Counted from the stretch's first letter, positions 47,421 to 59,305 are shown. The stretch is DNA of 64,000 nucleotides from Nymphaea colorata (GCF_008831285.2 NC_045148.1:12405183-12469182); one strand, 5' to 3'. Notes: generated by a model not told the origin, from the letters alone. Program-made: numbers and translations.

Positions 47421-48620
47421 ACGGTTTACAATGTCGACAAGGACCTCCCAATACTTCACCACATGACAGAAGAAATGTTGCATACTTTGAAAATCGATCA
47501 ATAATCACCAAGATCAAACTCATTCTGTCTGCTACCGGCGAACCCGTGATAAAATCCAATGAAACACTTTGCCACGATAGGTCCGGGATCAGAAGTGGTT
47601 GCAGAAATCTGCCTAGCAGTTGCCTGTCAGCCTTATCTTATTGGCAAACTAAGCAAGTCTAGACGTAATGCTCTATGTTCGCTTCCATCTTTGGCTAGTA
47701 AAAGCGCCGAACAATCAAAGCCAGCGTGCAGTCTTAGCCGGGACGGCCAGCCCACGGGCTATCATGCATCTCCTTCAAGAACTCCTTCTGAATCCCACCT
47801 GTTGAAGAACATATATACGATTCCCTTTAGCGAACAAGAACTCTTCTTGTAGCCAAAACCAACGATAGGTGTCCTCTTTCACCAAGTTAAGAAGACGGGC
47901 CAGTGAAGAATCAGTGGTCGTAGCCTATTGAATCCTCTGCATCAAGTCAACAGACAATTGAGTTATCGCAGCCGCGGTGTAGACTCCCGCCGTGCAGGCT
48001 CCTGCTTGTGCCCCTCGGCTTAGTGCATCGCCAGCCTGATTGGCTTCACCCGACCTATGCACACTATATACATGTCAAACTCCGCTAGAAAATCTTGCCA
48101 ACGCGCTTGTTTGGCACTCGGCCACTTCTGTTACAAGAAATAGTTGTTCGTCATGTTGTCTATCACTACTTTGAAATGTCGTCCCAACAGATACTGTCTC
48201 CAAACTCTTAAGCAATGAACTACCATTGTCATTTCTTTCTCATGGGTTGTGTATCGCTGTTCTGCATCTAACTACTTCCGACTTTCATAGGTCATCGGAT
48301 GTCCACCTTGTATTAAGACACTACCCAATGCCCGGTCAGAAGCATCAGTCTCCACCTCGAATGGTTGAGTGAAATTGGGCAGGCGCAAGACCAGCTCGCT
48401 GCTCAACTTTGCTTTGAGCAACTGAAAGACATCGCGCATTCTGACGACCAATGCCAAGTCCAGTTCTTCTTTAACAAGTCCATCAAGCGCATCGTGACTC
48501 TTAAGTACCTGTCAATGAAGTGACGATAATAGTTGGCTAGGCCCAAGAAATACCGAAGTTTCGGCACATTTGTGGGGGCTGGCCAATCAAGAATGGCCTA
48601 AACCTTTTGGAATCCATCTC
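47421..48620 (-). pseudogene. Gypsy RT end, RNase H and decayed integrase
   Basis: From 48600 downwards: VPKLRYFLGLANYYRHFIDR, then LVLRLPNFTQPFEVETDASD and RALGSVLIQGGHPMTYESRK (RNase H start). RNase H continues as EQRYTTHEKEMTMVVHCLRV and WRQYLLGRHFKVVIDNMTNN. Past 47880 only scattered integrase-like stretches are readable (CFIGFYHGFAGSRQNEFDLG near 47500-47570), with many stops. It meets a plus-strand protease fragment head to head near 48620. Confidence 0.8.
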
Positions 48621-49530
48621 CACCTCTCCACCTTTCCATGGTTGATGAAGTGGCCTAAGGAAGGAGATAAATGCAGACGTCCAGGAGCTTGATGATGAGT
48701 CAAGAGTGCTCACCATTGGAGCCCCAGTGCGTATGAACCCTCTTCGACGGGTAAACACCTTGCACTAGCCTCCCAAGGACACTGCCTTAAGTCCTGAGCT
48801 ATTGTATGTTGTGGTCCGGTTGCATGAAATTCCTACTCATGCCTTGGTGGACAGAGGAGCGACCCACAATTTTGTGGCTAGTCGTTTGGTAGAGCATTTC
48901 GGCCTTATTGTGATGTCGAATGTCAGCCACGTGAAAGACATTAATATTGTCCGACCAAAGGTGACGCGGAAGTAGTCAGGACGGAAGTTCGGCCTTGGTT
49001 GGGCAAGTGTAGTTTCACGGCCTGCACACTAGATGATTTCGACGTGATGCTCAGCATGGATTTCCTCAACCAAATCAAAGGCGACAGTCTGGCCGCACCT
49101 GAAGTCATTAATGATTTGAGATGAGAAGATGTATTACCTAATTCCTTTGGTGTAAGGCATGGTCGGTACAAAAGCTATCTCGTCCTTGCAACTCAAGGAC
49201 GGATTAAGACGTGGATAGCCAACCTTTCTTACTACTTTGAAGGAAGTTAGCCCAAACCCAGAGCAAGGTGATGTCCCCCCTCAGTGCAGGAACTACTCGA
49301 CAGATTCCTAGATGTTGTGCCCAAAGAAATGCCAAAGGAATTGCCACCAAGACGCACGTGGACCACGAAATAGAATTGGTGTCAGACGCTCGTCTCCTAC
49401 CCAGGCCCTATATCGGATGTCCCCTTCAGAGTCCACCGAACTGGGACGACAACTCGATAAATTTTTAGATGTTGGCTACATCCAACCGTCCAAGGCCCCT
49501 TATGGGGCACCAATCTTGTTCCAAAGGTGT
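48621..49530 (+). pseudogene. Gypsy gag end, protease and RT start, plus-strand copy
   Basis: Plus-strand reading: PVRMNPLRRVNTLH, LLYVVVRLHEIPTHALVDRG, ATHNFVASRLVEHFGLIVMS (retropepsin-like; the usual DTGAT reads DRGAT), MLSMDFLNQIKGD, then RQLDKFLDVGYIQPSKAPYG from the RT start. It ends at about 49530 against minus-strand integrase. Stops interrupt it. It is the inverted partner of the minus-strand copy at 51780-52476. Its part 48721-48800 shows the same gene region without the hAT and solo-LTR insertions. Confidence 0.85.
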
Positions 49531-49534
49531 GAAA

Positions 49535-51779
49535 TGGCATCCCGAGAAGCTTGCCGACATACTCTTGGTAGACTCCAACTACCATTGGCCTGTGGTAGTG
49601 CCTCAGCAAAGGTGCGAAATGGTTGTATTTAGTCAGCTTATCTACTACCACCATAATCGCTTCTTTGATTTCTGAACATGGCATTGGCATCTATAAAATC
49701 CATACAAACATCAACGCACGGTGTGGACGGTATTGGCAAAGGGTTCAAATGAACCAAAGGCTTAGTTGCCTCATACTTCTCACGCTAACAAATCTGGCAT
49801 TGTTGCACGAATTCTCTAACATCCGATTTCAACACCTCCCACCAGAATTGGGATCTAATTTGGCTGAGTGTCTCGGCCCCGCCTTCATGGCCTGCAGCTG
49901 CACATGTATGGAAATGTGCCAGTAATTCCCGTGTTAAAGGAGAACTACGAGGTACCACTGCTCGGTTCTTCCTGCATAAAAGATCGCCTCTCGTGTTGTA
50001 ATGGGGCATCGTACCCAAATGCTGCTGTAAAGAGGCCTTCATAAGCCTCATGTTATCGTCCACATCTTGCCCGGCTGCTAAACGACTCCAAAAATCTGTC
50101 CCAATGATAGACAATGTCAGCATGTGTTCACTCAGGCGGGACAAGGCGTCAACCACCAAGTTCTCCGTTCCACGCTTGTATTCAATGCAAAAGTCGTAAC
50201 CTAGCAACTTAGCTAGCCACCGTTGTTGCGTCGGTGTTGATACTTCATACCCATAACGATAAGGCCTCACATTGACTGGTTCGGCCCCAATAGTCAAAGG
50301 TATTTGATGATCATAAGATCGTTTCGGCGGTAGGCCTGTCGGTTCGGCAAAGATATCTGCAAATTCGACCAATATTTGCTTTATACTACTCGGCACTACC
50401 TTTTCTTGCTTCTCCATCGGAGATACGTCTGTGGCCATTGACACTAACCACGTTGGCTGTTGCGCTGTCAGCTTTCGGCTCCACATATGACTTGATGGCA
50501 GTCAAGGTGACTTTACTGTCGCCACCTTCCTTAGGAAAAGACAGACATGTTGGCGAAATTCCAAGTAATATCGCCTAACGTCTCCAACCATTGTACATCC
50601 AACACAAAGTCTACTCCTCCTATGGGCAGCACAAATAAATCCACTTTGAAAGGAACGTTTTGCATGATCAACTCGACCCCTTTGCACTTGGAAGAACACT
50701 CAAGTCGTCAGCCATCGCCGACCATGACTGCAAATGTGGGCTGCAAGTGGACTTAGTAATTGATTGCCTTTACCGTCTCCGAGTTGAGGAAATTATGTGT
50801 GGCTCCAGTATCAAAGAGAACCAACACACATTGCTCGCCCATATGTCTTACCACGCACATAGAATTGGGCTGTGTGGTGTCGGCCAAGTTGTGACCTATA
50901 ACACTAATTTCCTTCGGTGTTTCTACTGTTGCATTGTCATCATCATCGACATGCTGCTCGGGCTCCAAAAGAGGCTAATCCTCCTCAACATCTGCTTCCA
51001 CCACAATCAATCTCATATGCTTACACTTGTGTCCTCTCTCCTCTTTTTTGTCGCAAGTAAAGCAAAGGCCTTTTTTTATTCTATCCTCCCGTTCTTCCTG
51101 ACTTATGTATTGAGTTCGTGGTTTAGAGGATATGGGCTGCTGCAACTCATTCTTCTTAGAATTGTGCAAAGGTTTTGGATCTGGTAGTTTGACCGGTGTG
51201 AATCAAACATTTTATTTGGTTTTCGCTAGGCAAATAATCTTCGGTTTTCTCCTCTACAGTCCTTGCTAATCCAAAACAATCTCGTAGTTCGGTCGGCCGT
51301 TGAGACAACAATTCAATCCTTATCTCTTCGTCCAAGCCTCCTATAAAAGTACCAACCAATGCGCTTTTGGGCCAATTTCTCACCATACAAGCCAAGTTTT
51401 CGAATCTACTTTGATACTCTTGGACCGAAGTGGTTTGCTTAAGGTCTTTGAGCTCGACCTCAAAATTAGTGAAAGAAGATTCGCCAAACTGTACTAGGAG
51501 TTCATGTAAGAATTCAGCCCAATTTAATCTCGGTCGCACGTGGTTAAGCCATCTATACCATTACATGGCTTCGTCCTCAAAATGTAATACCGCTAAAATT
51601 ACCCATTGTTCAACTGGAATTTGCTGACATTGAAAATATTGTTCTGCCTTAAAAATCCAATCTTGAGCATTTCGTCCGTTAAACTTTGGAAAGTCAAGTT
51701 TAACGTTAGGTAATCTACGCTCCCCTCCACGAATCTAACTTAGTGAAAATATGGGCATTGCCTAATCGATCAAACAAGT
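49535..51779 (-). pseudogene. Second gypsy family: gag, protease, deleted RT, RNase H, integrase
   Basis: Read from 51.7 kb down: AQDWIFKAEQYFQCQQIPVE, then FLHELLVQFGESSFTNFEVE and QEYQSRFENLACMVRNWPKS (gag); CFTCDKKEERGHKCKH (knuckle, about 51050); VLVFDTGATHNFLN (protease, about 50800, one frame). The long frame 50486-49785 joins the RT entry LPPKRSYDHQIPLTIGAEPV directly to the RNase H end VSTPTQQRWLAKLLGYDFCI, so the whole RT core and most of RNase H are missing, yet the frame stays open. It continues into the integrase zinc region (HTCAAAGHEGG and CQIC) and, after stops, AIMVVVDKLTKYNHFAPLLR. Upstream and downstream ends are truncated. Confidence 0.88.
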
Positions 51780-52476
51780 CTTCCACTCAAGTCCCAGTTC
51801 AGCCAACTCTGAAGGGGACATCCGATATGGGGCCTGGGTAGGAGACGAGCGTCTGACACCACTTCTATTTCATGATCCACGTCGCGTATCGGTGGCAACT
51901 CCTTTGACATTTGTTTGGGCACAACATCTAAGAATCCGCCGAGTAGTTCCTGCACTGAAGGGGAACATTACCTGCTCTAGGTCTGGGCCGACTTCCTTCA
52001 AAGCAGCAAGAGAAGTTGGCTCTCCACGCTTCAATCCATCCTTGAGTTGCAAGGACGAGATAGCTTTTCTACCGGCCATGCCTTACACCAAAGAAATTAA
52101 GCAATGCATCTTCTCATCTCAAATCATTAATGACTTCAGGTGCAGCCAGACTGTCACCCTTGATTGGTTGAGAAAATTCACTCCCAGCATCACGTCGAAA
52201 TCTTTTAGTGTGCAGACCTGAAATTACACTTACCCAACCACAGCCCGACTTCTGTCCTGACTGCTTCCGCTTCACCTTTGGTCGACTGAAGGGACAACAA
52301 TGATGTCTTTCACGCAGTTGGCATTCAGCGTCACAATAAGGCTGAAATGCTCTGCTAGACTAGCCACAAAATTATAGGTCGCTTTTGTGTCCACCAAAGC
52401 ATGACTGGAAATTTCATTCAACCGGACCACAACATACAGCAACCCAAGACTTAAGGCAGTGCCCTTGGGAGGCTGG
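51780..52476 (-). pseudogene. Gypsy protease and RT start, minus-strand copy
   Basis: From 52476 down: GLLYVVVRLNEISSHALVDT, KATYNFVASLAEHFSLIVTL (protease with the active-site region changed to DTKAT), DVMLGVNFLNQ, then GGFLDVVPKQMSKELPPIRD, VDHEIEVVSDARLLPRPHIG and CPLQSWLNWD where RT begins. It stops at about 51780 against the second gypsy family. Together with 58256-59305 it belongs to one element that was later split by the hAT and the solo LTR. Confidence 0.85.
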
Positions 52477-55229
52477 CAGTGTTGTACGTATCGTACGATA
52501 CGACCCCGTATCGTACGATACGTATCGTATCGTTTTAAAAAAACGGTACGATACACCCCCCCGTATCGTAAATAGGGGGTGTATCGTTCTGTATCGCACG
52601 TATCGTGCGATAGAAGGCCCGTATCGTACGATACGGGCTGATTTTGCAAAAGGGGGCCCGAGACCTACTTATTCGGCTTGTTTTTGAAAAAAAGCCTCCA
52701 TTCTTCATTTCTCAAGCTCGAACACTGCCGTCAAGGAGGGCGATCGTCCATTTTCACCATCAAAAAATTGATTTTCACCGTGAAATCGAAGATTAAGGGG
52801 TCGATTTGTGCGTGGGTGGTTGATTTTCGTTGGGAGGAAAGGGGTTTTCTTCATTTCTTCTTCGTAAGCTATGAAATCTCATGTTTTTACCATGTATTCA
52901 TAATTTTTTATCGTATAATCGTAGATTGAAAGATTTTGAGTGTTTTTCATTAAGTTTACCATAGGATTTCGTCTTTTTTTTTTTTGAAGATATGGATCCC
53001 ACATGGCAATGGTGCGAAAGGGTGAAGGAGAATAACCGCTTGAAACTCAAATGTAACTTCTGTGGGAATACATTTTCAGGAGGGATTAGTAGAATGAAAC
53101 ACCATTTGGCAGAGACCTCCAAAAATGTGTCTCCTTGTGTTGGAGGACCAAACAAACTTTTGCCTCCATATGTGCGTCAGCAATGTTTAGATATGCTTCA
53201 TGCTTTACATCAAAAGAGGATACAGAAAGAAATTGAAGAGGCAGATGTAGGCTATAATAAGCCTTTGGAAGATAAGAAGAAAAGGAAGAAGCTTATGAAT
53301 GTGATGATGAAGATGATAACATTCTAAGAACAGATTTGGAGACCTCAAGAGGTAGAGATCATAGAGGAAAAGGGATTATGTATCAAGGAGGTCGATCTGG
53401 CGTAACGGGAAGAAAGAAAAGACGCACAACAGATAGGGTCAGGCATGGTATGCAACCACCTAGTGGTAGAGTTCCTACTGGCAGGTCTAGTGTTGGCTCT
53501 ATTAAGAACTTTTTCCCTTCATATACTAGCCCAGGTAGTCAGCAGATTCATGCTGTTATGACATCTAAAGATATGCTATATCAAGCACAAAGGATGGTAG
53601 AAAAATGGTTTTATGATGCATGTATTTCATTTAATGCAGCTAATTCTTTTCAATTCCAAGCCATAGCAGATGCAATTGCTTCTATAGGCCCCAGATTCAA
53701 AATGCCATCATATCATCAGTTGAGGGGTAAAATTCTTCAAGATATAGTGAAAGAAGTGTCTGAACATTGCGATCAATTGAAATTATCTTGGAAGAAAGCA
53801 GGTTGCTCCATTATGTCAGATGGATGGATTGATACAAGGTCAAGAACACTTGTAAATTTTCTTGTTTATTGCCCTAAAGGTACTATGTTCTTGAAATCTC
53901 TTGACTTGTCTGATGTTCCTAAGACTGTTCAGATTTTGTTCAATGTTTTTTATAATGTCGTACAAGAAGTTAGACCTGCAAACATTGTACAGGTTTTTAC
54001 AGATAATGCTGCGAATTATAGAGCTGCAGGAGATTTGTTATTTCAAAAGTATGGAACATTCTTTTGGAGTCCATGTGCCATTCATTGTGTTAATCTTATG
54101 CTTCAAGATCTTAATGAGATGCATGATATGAAATCAGCCATTGACTAATGTCAAGAGGTAACAAAATTTATCTATAATCATGCATATGTATTGAGTTTGA
54201 TGAGAAAGTTTACAAAAGGAGTTGAATTGATACGACCTGCACAAACTAGATTTGCCACAAATGTATTAACTGTGCAGAGTGTGGTGAAACAAAGAACTCC
54301 TTTGAGGCAGATGTTCGCTAGTGAAGAATGGGCTGCATATCCACATGCTCATAAAAGAAATGCTTCTTTAGTTGTGGATATCATATTTAATAACGAATTT
54401 TGGGAATCATGTGTGAAGCTATTGAAAGTTTGTGTTCCATTAGTGAAAGTCCTCAGGTGACAACGAGGATAGGCCTTCCATAGGGTACTTATATGAGGCC
54501 ATGGATAAAGCAAAAGAGGCAATTCAAGGCAACTTAAAAGGAAAGAAAAAGTTTTATATGCCCATATGGAAGATGATAGATAAAAGGTGGAGGCAATTGG
54601 AGGTGTGGACTTTAAAAGTTTTATATGCCCATCAGCAAGGAAGCACACATCTCAGTTCGATCCTATCAACTTGGAAAACTTTGATGATCTGGAGCCATGG
54701 ATTGAGGAAGAACCGGCTACAATATTTGATGCTGAAGATCTTGAATGCTTAAGCAACAGAAGGCTTTGTTGATGAAAGAGAGTCTGCTAGTGCTATTGCT
54801 GGTGCTGAATATGTTGGTGGGGATCCTCCAATTCTTGACTATGAAGATGAAGATGAAGATGATGAAGATTATGAATGATGAATCATTATATGTATTGAAC
54901 CACTTAAGAGTTACGAATCTATGGTTGTTGAACACTTGAAAGTTTAAAAGTTTTATCACTTCATGACTTATGCTTTGTTGATTGAAATTGAATGATATTG
55001 TTATGAATTTTGATGTCTATCAGTCTATGAAGTATGAATGATGAACCGTGAACGCGTAAGTTTATAGCATTTAGCAATAATAAGTCTATCATTATCTAAA
55101 ACGTGTTTTCTATGAAGAATTTATTATTTTTAATTTTTTTTGATTTTTTTTATGAATTTTCCGATTTTTATTAATTTTTTTATTTATAGCCCGACCGATA
55201 CGCCTTACGATACGCGTTTTACAACATTG
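52477..55229 (+). mobile_element. hAT transposon, 2,753 bp, perfect 8-bp target duplication
   Basis: The left end is CAGTGTTGTACGTATCGTAC and the right end, read inward, is CAATGTTGTAAAACGCG, giving 10-bp terminal inverted repeats with one mismatch. The flanking 8-mer gaggctgg is identical on both sides (52469-52476 and 55230-55237). Both subterminal regions are packed with cgtatcgta/tacgatacg words, and the left one forms several near-perfect palindromes between 52484 and 52640. The inside carries a damaged transposase gene on the plus strand. The element sits in an old gypsy protease gene. Confidence 0.95.
52992..54880 (+). pseudogene. hAT transposase, BED and DUF659 domains, dimerisation domain lost
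   Basis: Residues MDPTWQWCERVKENNRLKLK, then CNFCGNTFSGGISRMKHHLA, form a BED-type zinc finger. After a stop and frameshift (53325) comes a basic and glycine-rich linker, then the DUF659 region (MVEKWFYDACISFNAANSFQ, SWKKAGCSIMSDGWID, VQVFTDNAANYRAAGDLLFQ, WSPCAIHCVNLMLQDL). A stop follows at 54146. Next are RPAQTRFATNVLTVQSVV and GYLYEAMDKAKEAIQGNLKG. The usual hAT dimerisation domain before the acidic tail (FDPINLENFDDLEPWIEEE) is absent. A 19-bp direct repeat (aaaagttttatatgcccat) at about 54547 and 54613 lies at this deletion. The protein is not expected to work. Confidence 0.88.
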
Positions 55230-55266
55230 GAGGCTGGTGCAAGGTGTTCACCCGTCGAAGAGGGTT
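55230..55266 (-). pseudogene. Sliver of gypsy gag-protease linker between two insertions
   Basis: These 37 bp are the only host-element sequence left between the hAT and the solo LTR. On the minus strand they read NPLRRVNTLHQP, matching the uninterrupted copy at 48735-48770. They include one copy each of the hAT target duplication (55230-55237) and of the solo-LTR duplication (55262-55266). Confidence 0.85.
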
Positions 55267-58255
55267 TGTTATGCTCGATGTCTTTCAGGCGGGCCGGGTC
55301 GGGTCCAAACCCGAACCCAAGTGCGTGAGGAGCCCGACGCGAAGGCCCTTCTCCCTCACGTCTCCCTCTTCTTCCTCGTCGCCTTCTTCCTCTGCTTCGA
55401 CCGTGTGAGACCAGGAGGAGGACGAGGGTGCAGTGGCGACGCTTGGGCCAGCAGAGGAAAGACGGCAGTGGCGGCGTTCGGGTAAGCCCTCAACCTCGCC
55501 CTAACTCTTCCTTCTTCTCCTCCTCCCTCTTCCATTGTTCTGTCGTCTCCCCTCCTTAGCGCACGGCCTCCGCTTGCGCAGCCTCTTCCCTTCCTTTTTT
55601 TTTTTTTGTTGTTTCTCTCCCTCTCCTCCTCTGCTTGAGCTCTCACTCCCACACTGTCTCGTCCTCTCTACTGCATTTCTCCCACCGCCACTCTCTCATG
55701 CTCTCTCCCGTTTCCGGCTTCCCTCTCCCTCGTTGTTCCCTGCCCACACGCTCTCTACTGAGCTCTCTCCCCATTTTTCTATTTTTTTTTTCCTTTCCCC
55801 TAACCAAGCACTCTTCCTCACTGATTTTATCACTGTTTTATCGGATTTCAGCTTGGGGGACGTGTTCTTCCCCTTATAACAGCGACTAGACGGTGTTGGT
55901 GGTGGCGGCATTACACGATTTTTGTTGTTTGGGGATCATTTGAATGCTTGAGGTGACTGCCGAAAGCAACGCAGCAGTTCGGATTCTTAAATTGGGGTGA
56001 GCAAGGTCTAATCGAGCTTAGATCGTTGTAAATTTTCCATGGGAGAATGTATAATTATTGTTTGAGCATGCTAGAATTTAGAATTGATGATTTGGGATGC
56101 ATATTAACGATGTTGCTTTTTGGGGAAAATTTAGGATTACGTTGGACAAGCGATGATTCATGCCTATAATGATCTTTTAAGCTTGATGTGGTAATTTTCG
56201 AAGCTATTTGGAAACATGGTAGAGATTTTGATGTGGGTGAGAATATTTAGAACCGTCTTAGTAAGCACGTGGCGCATACTTTTGTGAACGGGTGTATCTT
56301 GGCGTTATTTGGAGAAAGAATATGTAAGGGTGGGTGTATTTTTGGGAAGACGCTTCAAATAAAGAAAACATTTAAGAATGTCTTAATGAGGGATTGATCG
56401 AAGCCTTGAGTTTTGACGTTTGATGGCAACGTCAAGAAGTTGGGGAGTGGCCTATTGGAGGGCCTTGTGGCTCGACACTACCCGTCGATACCCTTTTGAG
56501 GCAATGACTTGTGGCTCAATAATTTTGTTTTATATTTGTATGATTTGCTAAACTAAGCTAGTAGAGAATTTAGCACTTGTGTATGTTTGCAGGTACACCG
56601 GCGTCCAGTAGGCCTTGAGCAACTAGACGTGAAGCTCAAGGCGTTTTGGAGTGTTTTGTGGACACGCGACAGGTATGGCGACATTTCAGGCAAATCCCTA
56701 CCTGGGGCCAATGTGTGAATGTGTGTTCTTAGGATCGTGGGATCCTAGGATTGTGATGTGATTGAATGATTTCTTTGTGAGTGAATGTACGTATGTATGC
56801 AAATGATTTGATTCATGATAAGGTTTGTTTTGAAAAGCTATTAGAAACTTGTTTTGAAAACTGTTACGCATTTGCATGTGCATGCTAGAATTGATAACTG
56901 CTTATAACAGATGAAGCGGGGTATCTAGTCGAGTGTATCCTCGACCCGAATTGTGCATTAAAAAGCATCCTAGAATGATAACTGCCTAAGACAGCTACAA
57001 GCCAATCACGGATCGAGACTACTCTCCGGAGTTTGGCTAAGTTTTGAAAGATGTAAATGATGTGGTTGATAAGATGTGAGTGCTTATGAATGCGAATGTT
57101 GTGATTTGTTGCATCTGCATTGCCACGAGCAATGATGCAAATGAATGAATTGGAGGGTAGTTGTATCCATACTATATGACGGCTAGCTAAGAATGTAATG
57201 ATATGTATGGCCCTCGTGTGGAGGCAATTAGAGGTGTGGGTGCACTCGTGAAGTGTACCAACCTCATGAGCACAATTATAATGATAATAATGAAAGAATA
57301 AGCGATGAGAGGCCAGTGGGATGTGGCTATGTGTTTGAAAGTTGTCCCGCCTTCGCCTTGATCTCGCCTGTTCGGAGCGCAGGCGGTGCAAAGCCCCAGG
57401 GTACTGTTGTGTGATGTGCTTGGAGCGTTGAGCTCCCGCCTTCCCAACCTGGATGTCCTAAGGAAGGCTGAGTATCTCTCCTTGGAATTCACACACCCAT
57501 GGATGAGTGCTCTACCGCTGCAGCGGATGAATGGATCTATATTGTTATGAGCCACCATGGAGATTGTCTCTCGACTATGGGCCGCCCATGGTGTGCACGT
57601 GCTTGTGTTTTCACCCACAGGAACTTTCAATTCACTAAAGCTAATGAAAGTGAAAGTATGTGAATGAAGTATATGTGAATGAAGTGTATGTGATTGATGT
57701 GCATGTAAATTGGAAGTGTGTTATCTTGGCCATTGAGTGGCCTTTACATGTCGTAGTCTATGTGAGGGGCCTTCTTGGCAAATGATGCGACTATGCTCTG
57801 ACACGACATGATGATGATTTGTTTTTATGATTGTATTATCTCATATTTGAGCCCTACCTATGAGGGTTTGGGATTTTCCTGGCTTGTTGTCATACTGCGA
57901 AGGCTAAGCCTTCAGTTGTTTCTTTTTTCAGGTTTTGGCGGACTCGAGGAAGCAGGTTGATCAGATGGCTTCACCCACATCCTATTGGGGAGGTTTTGGG
58001 TCGTTTGTAGTGTCGGCGCGTCGTGTTTTGGGTTATATTGATGTCTTGTTGTTGGGCATCAAGCATATGGTTTTGAGCACTTTGTCACACACATTGATGT
58101 AATTTTGTGTCAATTGAAATTGTTATACACATGAAGGTTTGCCCATTGTTTTGAATTGTTTGGCTCATCTCATTTTAAATTGTTGTGTCGTCGCACCTCA
58201 ATGTTTTGTGTTTAGAGAAAAAGAATTTGAGGGTCAAAAGGGTCGGGGTGTGACA
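55267..58255 (+). repeat. Solo LTR of a gypsy-type element, 2,989 bp, perfect 5-bp target duplication
   Basis: The sequence starts TGTTATGCTCG and ends GGGGTGTGACA, with the 5-mer gggtt on both sides (55262-55266 and 58256-58260). No pol genes lie inside, so an element was reduced to one LTR by recombination. It contains a pyrimidine-rich part (55490-55760) and many short frames on both strands without motifs (for example 56885-57391 and 57187-57630 on the minus strand), which are not genes. Two partial copies exist in the window: 16452-17658 (right part) and 61885-63278 (left part). Confidence 0.9.
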
Positions 58256-59305
58256 GGGTTCATACGCACTGGGACTCCAATAGCAAGCGCTCTTTACTCA
58301 TCATCAAGGTCGTCCATCATCAAGCTCCTGGACGACCGCATTGCGCATTCATCTCCTTCCTATAAGGGCAATCTCACCCATGGTAGGGCCTTTGCAATGA
58401 AGCACCGAAAATGGTTTGAAGATTTGAATAGTAAGTCTTTTTGGAACTCCTCCTTCTTACCACTATCTTTCGCTTTGGTCAACTTGTACTGCTTTTGTAG
58501 CCGATTCTTAGATGTTTCGCCACTGGACTGTGCGCGAAAGTCTACGAGGCGATCGGCCACTACTAAAGCAAAAGGCAAATCTTTCACTTCTTGCCGACGG
58601 ATTTCAGTCTGAGTCTACAATTGAAGACCGCTCATAAAGTAAAATAGCTTTTCTTCTTCCGCCATGTTCTTTATGTCAAACATTAATAAAAAAAAATGCC
58701 TTGACATAATCTCGAATGGTCTCAGTTAGCTTAAGCTGTCGCAGACCTTCCCGAGCAATCCACCTGATAGGTGCCTTGCCGGCGTGACTATCCTCTTCTA
58801 GCTTGGTCCGCCACCACAATGTGACGTCCCTGTGCAAATACATGGCTGCGAGAGTGACTTTGTCCTCCTCTTTGGTATGGATAGCTTTGAAATACTGCTC
58901 CATGTCCCAAAGGTAGTTCTCAAAGACTTTCGAACAACAGACTCCGTGGAAAGCTTTAGGTTTCGGGACCTTTATCTTTGATGTCTCCCTTGTGGTCGCT
59001 CTCAGCGCACAATGCACAATAGCAAGTACTTGATGCCAAACTAATCTTGTTTCCCCAAGCTCGTTGTGAAGGTCTTCGAACATGTCATCTGAGCGAGCAG
59101 CGAGTTCCTTCATCTGATTCTCAAGAAGAGTCAGATTCTCAATGATTTGGTGGTTATTTGACAAAGCAGAGGACATTTGAGTCGTCAGTGAACCAACAGA
59201 TTCTTCCAAGCGAGAGAGTCTCGACTCCCAAGTCTCAGCATCATTAGCCATAGTCAAACATGTACGAACAAGTAAACTCGAAGGAACAAGGGACGAGTTT
59301 TGCAT
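58256..59305 (-). pseudogene. Gypsy gag (first family)
   Basis: Read from 59250 down: MANDAETWESRLSRLEESVG (coiled-coil-like start), then HQIIENLTLLENQMKELAAR, KVPKPKAFHGVCCSKVFENY, LWDMEQYFKAIHTKEEDKVT, LWWRTKLEED (gag core) and TETIRDYVKAFF. A frameshift near 58676 follows, then EEEKLFYFMSGLQ, DLPFALVVADRLVDF and a decayed zinc knuckle (CFIAKALPWVRLP, cysteines lost). The gene then reaches the solo LTR, and its downstream part resumes at 55266 and 52476. Confidence 0.88.

Noticed and set aside
56885-57630. Minus-strand frames of 168 and 147 codons
   Set aside because: They lie wholly inside the solo LTR, and the related frame at 16640-16975 differs by frameshifts; no domain is visible.
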